In this document: piece after piece, positions 1 to 8,041 of the stretch
Layout: every line of letters starts with the position of its first letter
Position numbering within the stretch: the stretch's first letter is position 1
From: Akkermansiaceae bacterium
GTDB taxonomy: Bacteria; Verrucomicrobiota; Verrucomicrobiia; Verrucomicrobiales; Akkermansiaceae
Assembly (NCBI GenBank): GCA_025457665.1
Contig: JALOTY010000025.1
Span: 1-44,961, forward strand
DNA length: 44,961 nt
Direction: 5' to 3'
Program-made: the position numbers and the translations under genes
The notes under the pieces: model-generated
Database searches by the model: none
Told to the model about the DNA's origin: nothing
Seen by the model: the letters and a program-made list of their open reading frames with translations, nothing else

Positions 1-209
1 GAATGCCGATGCCCCTTTTTCCGCTGCGCGATCAACCATGATGCCTCGCATCCCGCATCGTCCGTGCAAAGCTCATCTTCCAGCGCGCCGCAGGGACCTG
101 TTAGACCATCCAGGGTGATGGCTTCCGCCATTTCCTCCTGAAGACGCCGCCGCGCCTCCTGCCACAGCAAAGTTCGGGCGGAGGGCGGAAGGGTGGGAGA
201 GAGGGACAT
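1..209 (-). CDS. Possible hypothetical protein, 5' part only (runs off left edge)
   Basis: An open frame on the minus strand starts with ATG at 209 and stays open to the window edge, giving 69 codons. The product begins MSLSPTLPPSARTLLWQEAR, followed by a charged stretch rich in Arg and Glu (roughly residues 17-30) and then several cysteines (residues near 41, 50 and 56). Third codon positions are mostly G or C, as in the confident genes here, which is the main reason to call it. I do not recognise a family. No good Shine-Dalgarno sequence precedes the ATG, and an in-frame TTG lies two codons upstream. It contains one copy of the CTAACAG heptamer (98-104) read as CTA-ACA-G, unlike the CTG-TTA-G reading in confident genes. 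That leaves some doubt about the frame. Confidence 0.4.
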   Translation of the reverse strand, partial: MSLSPTLPPSARTLLWQEARRRLQEEMAEAITLDGLTGPCGALEDELCTDDAGCEASWLIAQRKKGHRH

Positions 210-538
210 GGTCAAAGGGGCACGCCCACGCTGCCTGTTTCCCCACACCTTTGGCCAGTGCGGAATCGACTTCATCGACCGCATTTCCCATGGCTTCCGT
301 GATCACGTCTCCTTCATCGCGGTATGGAAGGTCCCGTCGAATCCTGACATCTTGCGGGTGTCAGCGACGCCGTCGTGACCAGGCCGGGGGGCCGGGTGAC
401 GAAAGCCAAGCTCGGTTTCACACACCAGGGACAAGAAGATCGGCCCATGCGCTCCGGGGGGAGTGGATGGGCCGATTTCGTGATGCCGGGACGAGAAGAA
501 TCTCCTCAGCTTCAGGAGTGGGACATGGCAGCAGGGCC
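210..538. other. Gene-poor stretch with an inverted repeat
   Basis: No convincing reading frame is visible on either strand between the possible genes at 209 and 539. The only structure I see is a perfect 10-bp inverted repeat, ATCGGCCCAT at 439-448 and its complement at 467-476, with an 18-nt spacer. It would form a strong hairpin but is followed by only a short TTC rather than a T tract. It could be a weak terminator, an operator or part of an untranslated RNA; nothing in the sequence decides between these. Confidence 0.4.
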
Positions 539-754
539 TCAGTCCTTGCGATACGGAGCAAGCGCCGCGATGCCATTGCCGGTCAGTTCCAGCACATACC
601 CTGCAGGCATGATCCCGAGACTGAACTGTCGATCCCGGGCAATGCGGACACCGCCTTTCTCCAAGGCCTGTCGAAGATTGTGATAAGCGGCCGATGGAGG
701 ATGAAAGGCTTTTTTCTGGACCGCTCGCGGTGCTTCGCGGAGGGGTGGGGGCAT
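539..754 (-). CDS. Small hypothetical protein (71 aa), weakly supported
   Basis: A 71-codon frame starts at ATG 754 and ends with TGA at 539. The C-terminal half (residues about 24-71) reads like a globular bacterial protein, with a LRQALEKGG helix followed by alternating hydrophobic residues and a GYVLELTGNGIAAL segment. Third-position GC is only moderately high, about 60 percent by hand count, lower than in neighbouring confident genes. The start would overlap the start codon of the divergent oxidoreductase gene by two bases, which is unusual. An AGGA lies about seven bases before the ATG. I do not recognise a family; it may be a chance frame. Confidence 0.3.
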   Translation of the reverse strand: MPPPLREAPRAVQKKAFHPPSAAYHNLRQALEKGGVRIARDRQFSLGIMPAGYVLELTGNGIAALAPYRKD

Positions 755-1772
755 GAAGGTTCCTGAAACGATGAAGGCGGTGGTGTTCCGGGCGGGCGTG
801 GCCTTGGACGATCCCAAGGCGGCGGAGTGGGCCGAACTCCCCGTGGTGCCGCCGGGTGGCTACGATGTGTTGGTCCAGGTGGCGGCGGTGGCCATGAATC
901 CGGTGGATACCAAGGTCCGAGGGACTCGCGAGGCGGTTCTCGGTTTCGATGCCGCAGGGACGGTGTTGGCCGTCGGTCCCGAGGTCATGGGGGTTTCCCC
1001 GGGGGACGAGGTCTACTACGCTGGTAGTATTTCCCGACAGGGATCAAACGCGACGTATCAGTTGGTGGATTCGCGAATCCTGGCGCGGGCCCCGCGTGGC
1101 ATCGGTCCGGCAGCGGCGGCAGCGCTGCCCTTGACGACGCTGACGGCGTGGGAATCGCTCTTCGACCGACTCGGGATCGATCCCGAGGGTGCGGACTCCG
1201 GTCGTTCGCTGCTGGTCATCGGCGGGGCGGGTGGTGTGGGATCGATTGCGATTCAACTCGCGAAGATCGCCGGACTGCGGGTGATCGCCACAGCCTCGCG
1301 ACCGGAAAGCTCGGAGTGGTGCCGCTCGCTGGGTGCGGATGCGGTGGTGGATCATCATGGAGATCTTCTGGTCCAGATGGCTGCCGCGGGTTTTCCGCAG
1401 GTGGACTTCATCGCCAACTTCAATCGGACCGATGAATACTGGAAGCTCATGGGCGACCTGATCGCGCCTCAGGGCAAGCTGGTGCTCATCGTGGAGCCGA
1501 CGGGCGATCTGCCCTTGGGAGGGGAATACAAGCGGAAGAGTGCGGTGATCGCATGGGAATTCATGTTCACCCGGCCGCTATTCGGAACGGAGGATCTGGC
1601 GCGGCAAGGGGAAATCCTCGCGCGGATGAGCGAGTGGGTGGAGGCCGGGAAAATCCGATCGACCTTCGCCGAGAACCTCGGCCCGATCTGCCCGGAGAAT
1701 CTCGTTGAGGGGCATCGAAGGATCCTCAGCGGACGGACCGTGGGCAAGCTGGTGCTCGAAGGCTGGGACTGA
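753..1772 (+). CDS. Zinc-binding-alcohol-dehydrogenase-family (MDR) oxidoreductase
   Basis: This 339-residue protein belongs to the medium-chain dehydrogenase/reductase superfamily, in the quinone-oxidoreductase-like branch often annotated as zinc-binding alcohol dehydrogenase family protein. The N-terminal GroES-like domain spans about residues 7-130. The Rossmann nucleotide-binding loop GGAGGVG is at residues 157-163 and is followed by QLAKIAG. The cysteines and histidine of catalytic-zinc MDR enzymes are not evident, so a zinc-free NAD(P)H-dependent reductase is more likely. The start at 753 is chosen because a purine-rich GGAGGGG lies just upstream; an internal ATG at 771 (MKAVVF) matches the usual start of the family and is the alternative. 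The next gene follows 70 bases later. The substrate cannot be told from sequence. Confidence 0.85.
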   Translation: MKVPETMKAVVFRAGVALDDPKAAEWAELPVVPPGGYDVLVQVAAVAMNPVDTKVRGTREAVLGFDAAGTVLAVGPEVMGVSPGDEVYYAGSISRQGSNATYQLVDSRILARAPRGIGPAAAAALPLTTLTAWESLFDRLGIDPEGADSGRSLLVIGGAGGVGSIAIQLAKIAGLRVIATASRPESSEWCRSLGADAVVDHHGDLLVQMAAAGFPQVDFIANFNRTDEYWKLMGDLIAPQGKLVLIVEPTGDLPLGGEYKRKSAVIAWEFMFTRPLFGTEDLARQGEILARMSEWVEAGKIRSTFAENLGPICPENLVEGHRRILSGRTVGKLVLEGWD

Positions 1773-1842
1773 GCAGGAATTTCACGCTGCGATGACAAAT
1801 TGATTTCCCGAATCGGTTAAGTTCTGTTAAAGACCGCGCGGG

Positions 1843-2187
1843 ATGGCATCGAACAAGTCGGCACCACGAGCAAAAATCACCCGTCTGAGGGCTCAGACGA
1901 AGGCGATTCGCATGGTGAATGCGGTTCTGATGTCGATCTTCGGACTCTGTCTGGGCGGGCTCACCGTGGCCTCTGCCTTGCCGCAAAAGCGCAAGCTCGC
2001 GGAAAAAGAGCAGGAATTGCAGCGGGTGCTCGACCAGGAACGTCAGGTCATTGCCGCGAAAGAGGATGCCCAGTCGGCCTGCGATGCCATCATGGAGGAT
2101 CCCGAGTATCTTGAGATTCATGCTGTGGACCGGCTCAACGTCCATCGCCCGGGAACCACGATCTTCCGGATGGAAAGGGAAAACTGA
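1843..2187 (+). CDS. FtsB/DivIC-like septum formation initiator protein
   Basis: The 114-residue product has a basic N-terminus, one membrane segment (about residues 24-46), a coiled coil rich in Lys, Glu and Gln (about 48-80), and a C-terminal segment DPEYLEIHAVDRLN followed by GTTIFR. That order matches the bitopic division proteins FtsB/DivIC, whose coiled coil lies outside the membrane and pairs with FtsL in the divisome. The C-terminal PEYLE...R.L pattern is the most specific evidence. Its TGA overlaps the ATG of hpt by one base (TGATG), so the two are translationally coupled. Bacillus also keeps divIC near hprT, which supports the assignment. The family is short and diverse, so the call rests on architecture and context. 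Confidence 0.6.
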   Translation: MASNKSAPRAKITRLRAQTKAIRMVNAVLMSIFGLCLGGLTVASALPQKRKLAEKEQELQRVLDQERQVIAAKEDAQSACDAIMEDPEYLEIHAVDRLNVHRPGTTIFRMEREN

Positions 2188-2750
2188 TGGAAGCGGATAT
2201 CGAAAGGGTGCTCATTGCCGAGGAGGTGATCGACAAGCGGTTGGATCTTCTTGCCCGTCGCATTGAGGAGGATTTTCCCGGTGAAATCATCCAGGTGATC
2301 ATCCTGCTCAAGGGGGCTCTGGTTTTCGCAGCGGACCTGACCCGGCGGCTTCCGCGGATGCTGGAGATCGAGTGTCTCAATGTTTCCAGTTACCACGGCG
2401 GCACGGAGAGCAGTGGCCAGGTGGATTTCCTCGATCACAAACTTCCGGACGTGAAGGGTCGGCAGGTGCTGGTGCTCGATGACATTCTGGATACCGGCCG
2501 CACCCTCCGCGCGGTGGTGGATCGCTTGACGGCCGATGGTGCCGCCAAAGTCAAAACCGGCGTTCTCCTTGCCAAGGACAAGGCCCGCGCGGCGAATGTG
2601 GAGGCGGATTACGTGGGTTTCGTCATCGGCGATGAATTCGTGGTGGGATACGGACTCGACTATCAAGGCCGCTACCGCAACCTGCCCTACGTGGGCACTC
2701 TCGCAGAATCGGCGATCGATCCCGACCACCGACCGAAGGCTCAGGAATGA
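2187..2750 (+). CDS. hpt: Hypoxanthine (guanine) phosphoribosyltransferase
   Basis: This 187-residue cytoplasmic enzyme joins hypoxanthine or guanine to PRPP to make IMP or GMP in purine salvage. The PRPP-binding signature VLVLDDILDTGRTL (about residues 93-106) is intact, with the two adjacent acidic residues and the TGRTL loop. The LLKGALVF segment (about 40-47) supplies the pyrophosphate-binding loop. The DFVVGYGLDY-type region near the C-terminus, here DEFVVGYGLDYQGRYRNLPY, is typical of bacterial Hpt. Length is normal. The start overlaps the stop of the FtsB/DivIC-like gene, so the two form an operon. The downstream gene is convergent, with only nine bases between stop codons and no clear terminator. 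Confidence 0.93.
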   Translation: MEADIERVLIAEEVIDKRLDLLARRIEEDFPGEIIQVIILLKGALVFAADLTRRLPRMLEIECLNVSSYHGGTESSGQVDFLDHKLPDVKGRQVLVLDDILDTGRTLRAVVDRLTADGAAKVKTGVLLAKDKARAANVEADYVGFVIGDEFVVGYGLDYQGRYRNLPYVGTLAESAIDPDHRPKAQE

Positions 2751-2759
2751 GTGGGGTGC

Positions 2760-3497
2760 TCAGGAGGTGAGCGCAAAGACATCGACATCCACATGGTCCA
2801 CCCAGAGGGCGGATTCCGGGGCGGATTCAGGAAGGGGGAAGCCGTCCCAGAGAGCGGGGAGGGTCGAGCAATGGGAGAGGGATAGGGAAGCCAACGGATA
2901 GGGCGGGTGGTGGACGCGGCCGCGATGGATGGTTCCTCCGGGAGAAACGGAAAAGAGCAGATAACGCTCGGCGAGGAAGAACTCGAGGGAGCCGGGTGTC
3001 GCGGTGTGGGGTTCGCCGGCCGGACCGTAATGGTAGCGGGCCGTTTCTCCGTTCGGACCCGATCTACGGCATTCATAGTGGATCATGCCGGCGGCTTCCA
3101 CCGCTTTCATCCGCGCGTGTTGGTAAGGCAGATGAAATCCGCGGCGGGCGATTTCCACGGCGATGGGTTGATTGCAATCGAGCGAAAAGAACCAGACGCC
3201 GGGGCGGCCTTCGTCGTCGTGGACGTAGGTGCGGACATTGAGTTCGAGGAACCACGACAGCCAGGGCAGCGGCGGGAGGCCGACGGGGCGGATGCGCTCC
3301 ATGGAAAAGGGCACGATGCCGAGCCAGGCGTCGCCTTCGTGGAGATCGAGATGGAGTCCGGCCGGGAGGCGCGAGCGGAGGAGATCGGGATCGATCCGCC
3401 AGTGCAAGAAGGCGAGCTTGGACCAGCGTTGGCGCATCACCGCCCGACCTGCGGGTCGCTCGCGTTCGGCAAGCCGCTGGTCGAGGGTGGGAATCAT
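2760..3497 (-). CDS. DUF2071 (YqjF-like) family protein
   Basis: The 245-residue product has the features of DUF2071 proteins: an early W..L.F.HW..DP..LR..LP.GL segment (residues about 24-48), then WLGIVPF, LELNVRTYV and FFSLD motifs. No signal peptide or membrane segment is present and no biochemical role is established for the family. The frame extends upstream to 3722, but the ATG at 3497 is chosen because the family begins near there and it lies one base after the stop of the upstream isomerase gene (CTC TAA C ATG), indicating translational coupling. It is the last gene of the sugar-type cluster; its role there is unknown. Confidence 0.82.
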   Translation of the reverse strand: MIPTLDQRLAERERPAGRAVMRQRWSKLAFLHWRIDPDLLRSRLPAGLHLDLHEGDAWLGIVPFSMERIRPVGLPPLPWLSWFLELNVRTYVHDDEGRPGVWFFSLDCNQPIAVEIARRGFHLPYQHARMKAVEAAGMIHYECRRSGPNGETARYHYGPAGEPHTATPGSLEFFLAERYLLFSVSPGGTIHRGRVHHPPYPLASLSLSHCSTLPALWDGFPLPESAPESALWVDHVDVDVFALTS

Positions 3498-3498
3498 G

Positions 3499-4377
3499 TT
3501 AGAGCGTGGCGATGAGTTTCTCCAGGCGGCGGCCGTATTCGACGTAGGAGTCGTAGCATTGCTGCCAATCGACCGCCGAGGGATCCGGGGCGTGGAAGAC
3601 GGTGGCGACGTGGGGTTCGATGGCGATCCAGCCATCGTAGCCACGTGAGAAGGCATCGGCGAGGATCTCGCGGACCTTGGCGGCGCCTTCACCGGGCATG
3701 GTGTAGGGTGGTTCGACGCCATCGGCGGTGGGGTTCAGGCAGTCCTTGATGTGGATGTGGACGACGTGGTCGCGGACCTTTTCCCAGAACTCGAAGGCGT
3801 CCTGCCAGGGTTGTGGTTCGGGCTTCGAACGGTCGCGCTGGAAAACGGGATTGCCGGTATCGAAAACGAGTTTCAGGCCGGGGATTTCCTCAATGAGGCG
3901 AAGCGTGTGATCGGCCGAGAAGCCGCCCCAGTTCATGCAATTTTCGTGGACGGCGGTGAGGCCGGCAGCAGCGAAGCGGGCGACGATTTCGCGCAGGCGG
4001 CGGAAGCGTTCCTGTTCCTGCTGGTCCTGGCTCCAGGGTTCCTGGGCGTAGGACATGATGCGCACCAGGCGGGTGCCGAGGCGTTGCATGCGCGGGATGG
4101 CGCGATCGATCTCGGCGAGGGTGATATCGAAATCCGAGCTGATCTTCTTGCCCCAGTTGGCGATCAGCGAGCCGAATTCGGGGATGTGGATGCCCGCTTC
4201 ATCGAGTTGGTCGGCGGCGCGCTGGAAATCGTCCTCGGCGAGTTCGTGGATGTTCTTGTCGCCGATCATGCGGGCGGAAATCGCCGACCAGCCGAGTTCG
4301 CGGGTGGCGGCGATTTGCTTGGCGAGATCTCGCGAGGCTTCGTCGGCGAAGCCGGTGAGTTTGAGGGTGGCGGCCAT
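3499..4377 (-). CDS. Sugar phosphate isomerase/epimerase (AP-endonuclease-2-like TIM barrel)
   Basis: The 292-residue protein is a xylose-isomerase-like TIM barrel of the sugar isomerase/epimerase group. Candidate divalent-metal ligands are in the usual places: Glu145 in HEN, Asp173 in FDTGN, His209 in HIHIKD and Glu254 in IEPH. Such enzymes use a metal, often Mn, to epimerise or isomerise keto- or aldo-sugars, or to dehydrate 3-keto sugars. ATG 4377 is used rather than the longer frame because MAATLKLTGFADEAS begins the barrel and it follows the upstream Gfo/Idh/MocA stop by four bases. It is embedded between a Gfo/Idh/MocA gene and DUF2071, which suggests action on the same sugar derivative as the dehydrogenase. 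Exact substrate unknown. Confidence 0.85.
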   Translation of the reverse strand: MAATLKLTGFADEASRDLAKQIAATRELGWSAISARMIGDKNIHELAEDDFQRAADQLDEAGIHIPEFGSLIANWGKKISSDFDITLAEIDRAIPRMQRLGTRLVRIMSYAQEPWSQDQQEQERFRRLREIVARFAAAGLTAVHENCMNWGGFSADHTLRLIEEIPGLKLVFDTGNPVFQRDRSKPEPQPWQDAFEFWEKVRDHVVHIHIKDCLNPTADGVEPPYTMPGEGAAKVREILADAFSRGYDGWIAIEPHVATVFHAPDPSAVDWQQCYDSYVEYGRRLEKLIATL

Positions 4378-4381
4378 GCGG

Positions 4382-5425
4382 TTAGAGTTCGATTTTCGCG
4401 CCGTTGTTACGGGCGCTCTCGTAGATCGCGGTGATGAGGGCCACGGACTTGCGGGCCTCGGTGGCGGAGGTGGAAGGTTCGCGGCCTTCGTGGATGGCGT
4501 TGACGACCTCTTCGAAATTCCGCTGGTGCTGATAGAAATTGATCGCCTTGGGATCATTCGCACCGAGTCCGGCTTCCTGGCCTTTCATTAGCGTGCGGCG
4601 GATCTCGGCGTCCTCCGGGCGTTCATCGCGGAAATCCCAGAGTTCGAAGGATTCATCGGCAAGGAACACCGAGCCATCGGTCCCGGCGAGTTGCACGCGG
4701 GCCGGGTGGCCGTCCTTGGACCAGGTGCAGGTGCTGCATTCGATGACCCCGCGGGCACCGTTCTGGAACTCGACGATGGCGACGAGCATGTCCTCGACCT
4801 CGATGCGTTCGTGGGCGAGGCAGGCGGCGTTGGCTTGCACGGATTTCGCCGGTCCGGCGAGGTGGAGGAGGGCATCGACCGTGTGGATCGATTGATTCAT
4901 CAGCGCGCCACCGCCATCGAGCGCCCAGGTGCCGCGCCAGCCGGCGGAATCGTAGTAGGCCTGGTCGCGATACCATTTCACGTAGGCCGAGGCCGACGTG
5001 AGGATGCCGAAGCGGCCTTCATCGGCGGCTTTCTTGAAGGCATCCATGCCGGGGTGGAAGCGGCGGTTGAGGACGGCGGCGAGGGTGCGCTGGTTGGCGG
5101 CAGCGGCGGCCATGAGGGTATCGATGCGCTCGGTGGTGATTTCGAGCGGTTTCTCGCAGATCACATGTTTCCCGGCATTCAGCGCGGCGAGGGCGGGATC
5201 GAGGTGGGCCCCGGAAGGCGTGCCGATGGTGACGATTTCCAGCTCGGGATCGGCGAGGAAGGCCGCGATATCCGAATAGGCCTTGGCGCCATATTCATCG
5301 GCCAGCTTGCCGGCGGCTTCGGCGCGGAGATCGAAGACCGAGTGGAGCGTGCCGCCGGTCATGGCGGTGATCGCCTTGGCGTGGAAATGGCCGATCATGC
5401 CGGCGCCGATGATTCCGAATTTCAT
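4382..5425 (-). CDS. Gfo/Idh/MocA-family NAD(P)-dependent dehydrogenase
   Basis: This 347-residue cytoplasmic oxidoreductase has an N-terminal Rossmann fold with GIIGAGMIG (residues 4-12), the family signature CEKP at 90-93 with the catalytic-loop Lys, and a C-terminal alpha/beta substrate domain. GGALMNQSIHTVDALLHLAG (about 172-191) carries the usual H..D pair. Family members oxidise sugars, inositols or sugar-nucleotide carbons, frequently C3. No signal peptide is present, unlike the Tat-exported homologue at 26226-27593. The gene ends CTC TAA four bases before the next start, so it is coupled to the isomerase. Its leader contains two TCTAACA/CTAACAG words (5429-5444). Confidence 0.9.
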   Translation of the reverse strand: MKFGIIGAGMIGHFHAKAITAMTGGTLHSVFDLRAEAAGKLADEYGAKAYSDIAAFLADPELEIVTIGTPSGAHLDPALAALNAGKHVICEKPLEITTERIDTLMAAAAANQRTLAAVLNRRFHPGMDAFKKAADEGRFGILTSASAYVKWYRDQAYYDSAGWRGTWALDGGGALMNQSIHTVDALLHLAGPAKSVQANAACLAHERIEVEDMLVAIVEFQNGARGVIECSTCTWSKDGHPARVQLAGTDGSVFLADESFELWDFRDERPEDAEIRRTLMKGQEAGLGANDPKAINFYQHQRNFEEVVNAIHEGREPSTSATEARKSVALITAIYESARNNGAKIEL

Positions 5426-5428
5426 GGG

Positions 5429-5444
5429 TGTTAGATTCTGTTAG
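5429..5444 (-). repeat. Paired CTAACA words in the leader of the Gfo/Idh/MocA gene
   Basis: Read on the minus strand, the 42-nt spacer between the transporter stop and the ATG at 5425 holds CTAACAG followed three bases later by CTAACAC, ending three bases before the start codon. This is the densest occurrence of the dispersed heptamer described in the findings. It takes the place where a Shine-Dalgarno sequence would be expected, and no AGGAG is visible. Whether it affects translation is not known. Confidence 0.45.
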
Positions 5445-5467
5445 TGAGAGATCGATCAGATGGGGGA

Positions 5468-7159
5468 TCAGGCGGAAGTGCGTTCCTTGCGGAGGAAGGA
5501 GATGGCTCCGATGATGAAGAGGGCGGGCATGATGAAGAGCAGGGAACGGGCGATGACGGCGGTGGCCACGGCGATGCCGTCCGGCATGGAGTCGAGCGGC
5601 GTGCTGAAGCGGGCGGTTTTCATCGTCACCCAGATCACGGCGGTGGTGACCAGTCCGGTGGCGGCGACCATCAATGTGTTCCAGCGGAGTCGGCGGCCGC
5701 CGGAGGGGATCTCGCTGCCGAGGGCGGCGCGGGAATTCATCAGCAGGAAGAAAGTGAAATAGGCGATGGGGATGAGGGAACCGGCGATGGTTGAAGCGGG
5801 CACGGCGAGGGCGGCCTTGGATGCCCCTTGCCAGATGACGGGATTGAAGAATCCGAAGATGCCCGGCAGCAAGGCCCCGGCGAGATGGAGGGCTTTGGCA
5901 TCCGGTTTTCCGCAAGCTTCGGTGGCGACGAAGCCGTTGATAAGCATCAGCATGATGATGGTGGAGACCGCCATCCCGAGCACGCCGAAGCCGAAGATCT
6001 TCTGGGCGAGGAATTTCCCGGTGAAGGGCTCCAAGGCGGAGGCGAGTTGGGCGACATCGCGGCTGGCGAGCATGGCGGCGACGTTTTTGTCGGCTGGGGT
6101 CAGCAGGGCCTCGGCGGCGGCGGGATCGGCGGCGCGACCCGAGGTGACGAGTTGATCAAGCATCGGCTTGAGTGCCTTCTGATAGGACCCGGCCATGGCG
6201 GGGTTGAGTTCGCCTCTTTCATTGAAGACATCGAGCGTCTTGCCGTGGAACTGGGAGGCGGAAGAGATCACCAGGCAACCGGTGGCAATGACGAAGGGGA
6301 CGATGAGGCCGATGGACAGATCGAAAATCGCCAGTCCGCGGTGTTTCGAGCCCCATTTCCTTTTGAGGATGGAGTAGGGGAGGAGGAAGGTCATGTTGAT
6401 CCCCACGGCAGTGCCGAAGGCGGCGATGATGCGGCCGGCGTGGTCATCGGTGACGATGCGGGTCCACTGCGGGGCATTTTCGCCGGTGCGGGAAATGGCA
6501 TCGGCGAAGGCCGGGGTGGGGTTGTTGAAGTAGGAGAAGTTCGGGATGTGGCCCTTGAGAATGCCCATGGGATCGACGGCGCCCTTGGCGATGAGCGTGA
6601 TGGTCACGCCGACGAAGGCGAGGACGATCAGACCGACCATGACCTTGAGGATGCGTTCGAACCAGAGGATCCCGGCGCCGCCTCGATTGTAGAAGGCGAC
6701 GATGACGGCGCAGCAGACAAAGACCACGCCGCCGATCACGTAGGGGCTGAGCGTGGCGGTGCCGGGGGCGATGTTTTGCTGGATGGCGGCAGTGGCGAGA
6801 CTGAACTGCGGCAGGCAGAAGACCATGTTGGCGACGGCCGCGCCGATGAGCCAGGCCCAGGCGAGGAAGGGGGAAATGCGGCGGATCACGAGGCCGAAGG
6901 GGCGTTCTCCGGTCGAGAGCGTAACGTAGGTGATGGCCGAAAGCATGATCACGCCGCAGATCATTGCCAGAGGTTGCAGCCAGAGCAGGTGGGGGCCGAA
7001 GAGGATGCCGAGATAGAGGGCCCCGGCCAGCGAGCCGCCGCCAAGGGTGATCGCACCCTGGAGCCAGCCGGGCCCGGAGAGGCGCGAGTAGATGAGAGCT
7101 TTGCCGAGCGGGCCCTTGGTCGATGCTTCTTCGAGCAGCTTCTTTTCGGAATCAGTCAT
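5468..7159 (-). CDS. NRAMP-related membrane transporter lacking the canonical metal site
   Basis: The 563-residue integral membrane protein is NRAMP-like: the GPGWLQGAITLGGGS segment (residues 29-43) aligns with TM1 of MntH/NRAMP, and the helices follow the same pattern (about 11 segments). However, the TM1 DPGN motif reads G40-G41-G42-S43, and the TM6 MPH motif reads G253-I254-N255, so the Asp, Asn, Met and His metal ligands are all replaced. A soluble insertion of about 80 residues (roughly 303-385) between membrane helices makes the protein longer than ordinary NRAMPs (400-450 residues). Automatic annotation would call it a Mn/Fe transporter; the missing residues argue against that. It lies between sugar-isomerase and dehydrogenase genes with 38-42-base gaps, so it probably serves the same pathway. 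Substrate unknown. Confidence 0.8.
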   Translation of the reverse strand: MTDSEKKLLEEASTKGPLGKALIYSRLSGPGWLQGAITLGGGSLAGALYLGILFGPHLLWLQPLAMICGVIMLSAITYVTLSTGERPFGLVIRRISPFLAWAWLIGAAVANMVFCLPQFSLATAAIQQNIAPGTATLSPYVIGGVVFVCCAVIVAFYNRGGAGILWFERILKVMVGLIVLAFVGVTITLIAKGAVDPMGILKGHIPNFSYFNNPTPAFADAISRTGENAPQWTRIVTDDHAGRIIAAFGTAVGINMTFLLPYSILKRKWGSKHRGLAIFDLSIGLIVPFVIATGCLVISSASQFHGKTLDVFNERGELNPAMAGSYQKALKPMLDQLVTSGRAADPAAAEALLTPADKNVAAMLASRDVAQLASALEPFTGKFLAQKIFGFGVLGMAVSTIIMLMLINGFVATEACGKPDAKALHLAGALLPGIFGFFNPVIWQGASKAALAVPASTIAGSLIPIAYFTFFLLMNSRAALGSEIPSGGRRLRWNTLMVAATGLVTTAVIWVTMKTARFSTPLDSMPDGIAVATAVIARSLLFIMPALFIIGAISFLRKERTSA

Positions 7160-7197
7160 GAGGGTAGTTGGGCGATGGGTTTTTCTGGAGAAACTTT

Positions 7198-8013
7198 CTA
7201 ACAGCCAAAGAAGCGCCGGAGGTTTTCACGGCTGGTCCGGGCGACATGCTCGGGGCTGGGATCGTATTTGAAGACCTCGACCGAGACCCAGCCATGGTAG
7301 CGGGTGTCGCTCAGGGCATCGACGATGGGCGGGTATTCCACCTCGCCCATGCCGGGGCCGTAGAGGTTGGGGTCGTTGGCGTGGAAGTGGGCGGTCCAGG
7401 CGGATGAGGCGTGGATGACATCGGAAATACGATGTTCCTCGTAGCTCATGGCCTTCACGTCGAGATGGAGCCGGCAGGCCGGGTGGTCCACGGCTTCGCA
7501 GAGGCGGATGGTTTCGGCGGCAGTGGTGAGGAAATTCGTTTCCACCGGGCCGAGGGGTTCGATGGCGAGGGTGATGCCGAGCGGGCCGCAGTGTTCGGCG
7601 GCGGCGCGCAGGAGGGTGGCGGCGCGGGAGAAGGCAGCGGCGTAGTCCCAATCCGGTTCCAGCGAGCGTTGCTGCGGGCTGCCCCAGACCATGATGTTTC
7701 CCCCGAGGCCGTGGCAGAGATCGGCGAGGCGGCGGGCGTAATCGAGCGTGCGCTGGGCAACGAGCGGGTCCGGGTGGGTCAGGTGGTAGCCCTCGGTGCG
7801 GGCGAGCAGCCAGTGGAGACCGACGACATCCACACCGGCTTCGCGGACCTCATCGCCAAGCTGGCGGATGGCATCGGCGGAAAGGCAACAGATGTCGGGC
7901 GCCAGGGTGAAGGGGGCGATTTCCAAGCCCTCGTAGCCATGAGACGCGGCAAGCCGGGCGGCCTCGCCGAGAGGGATGTCTCCATAGGTCTCGTTGCAAA
8001 TCGCGAAGCGCAT
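7198..8013 (-). CDS. Second sugar phosphate isomerase/epimerase (TIM barrel)
   Basis: The 271-residue protein is another xylose-isomerase-like TIM barrel. Likely metal ligands are Glu152 in AIEPLG, Asp185 in LHLDVKA, His211 in HFHAND and Glu246 in SVEVF. This set resembles the D-psicose/tagatose-3-epimerase and 3-keto-sugar isomerase group more than IolE, but the substrate is uncertain. ATG 8013 is chosen because [10 protein letters not shown] starts strand 1 of the barrel; the open frame upstream overlaps the DUF1080 gene and is not needed. It follows DUF1080 by 28 bases and precedes the NRAMP-like gene by 38. The stop TAG is inside a copy of the heptamer (CTGTTAG, 7198-7204 on the opposite strand). 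Confidence 0.85.
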   Translation of the reverse strand: MRFAICNETYGDIPLGEAARLAASHGYEGLEIAPFTLAPDICCLSADAIRQLGDEVREAGVDVVGLHWLLARTEGYHLTHPDPLVAQRTLDYARRLADLCHGLGGNIMVWGSPQQRSLEPDWDYAAAFSRAATLLRAAAEHCGPLGITLAIEPLGPVETNFLTTAAETIRLCEAVDHPACRLHLDVKAMSYEEHRISDVIHASSAWTAHFHANDPNLYGPGMGEVEYPPIVDALSDTRYHGWVSVEVFKYDPSPEHVARTSRENLRRFFGC

Positions 8014-8041
8014 GGGTTTGAAGCGGCTTGCGGCGCTGGAA

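Noticed and set aside
375..683. 102-codon frame on the plus strand
   Set aside because: It overlaps the possible minus-strand ORF, has no ribosome site and an amino-acid composition of a shadow frame.
5828..7201. Long open frame (457 codons) on the plus strand
   Set aside because: It is the antisense of the NRAMP-like gene; its Gly/Glu/Asp-rich composition is what high-GC antisense frames look like, and the minus frame has a recognisable fold.
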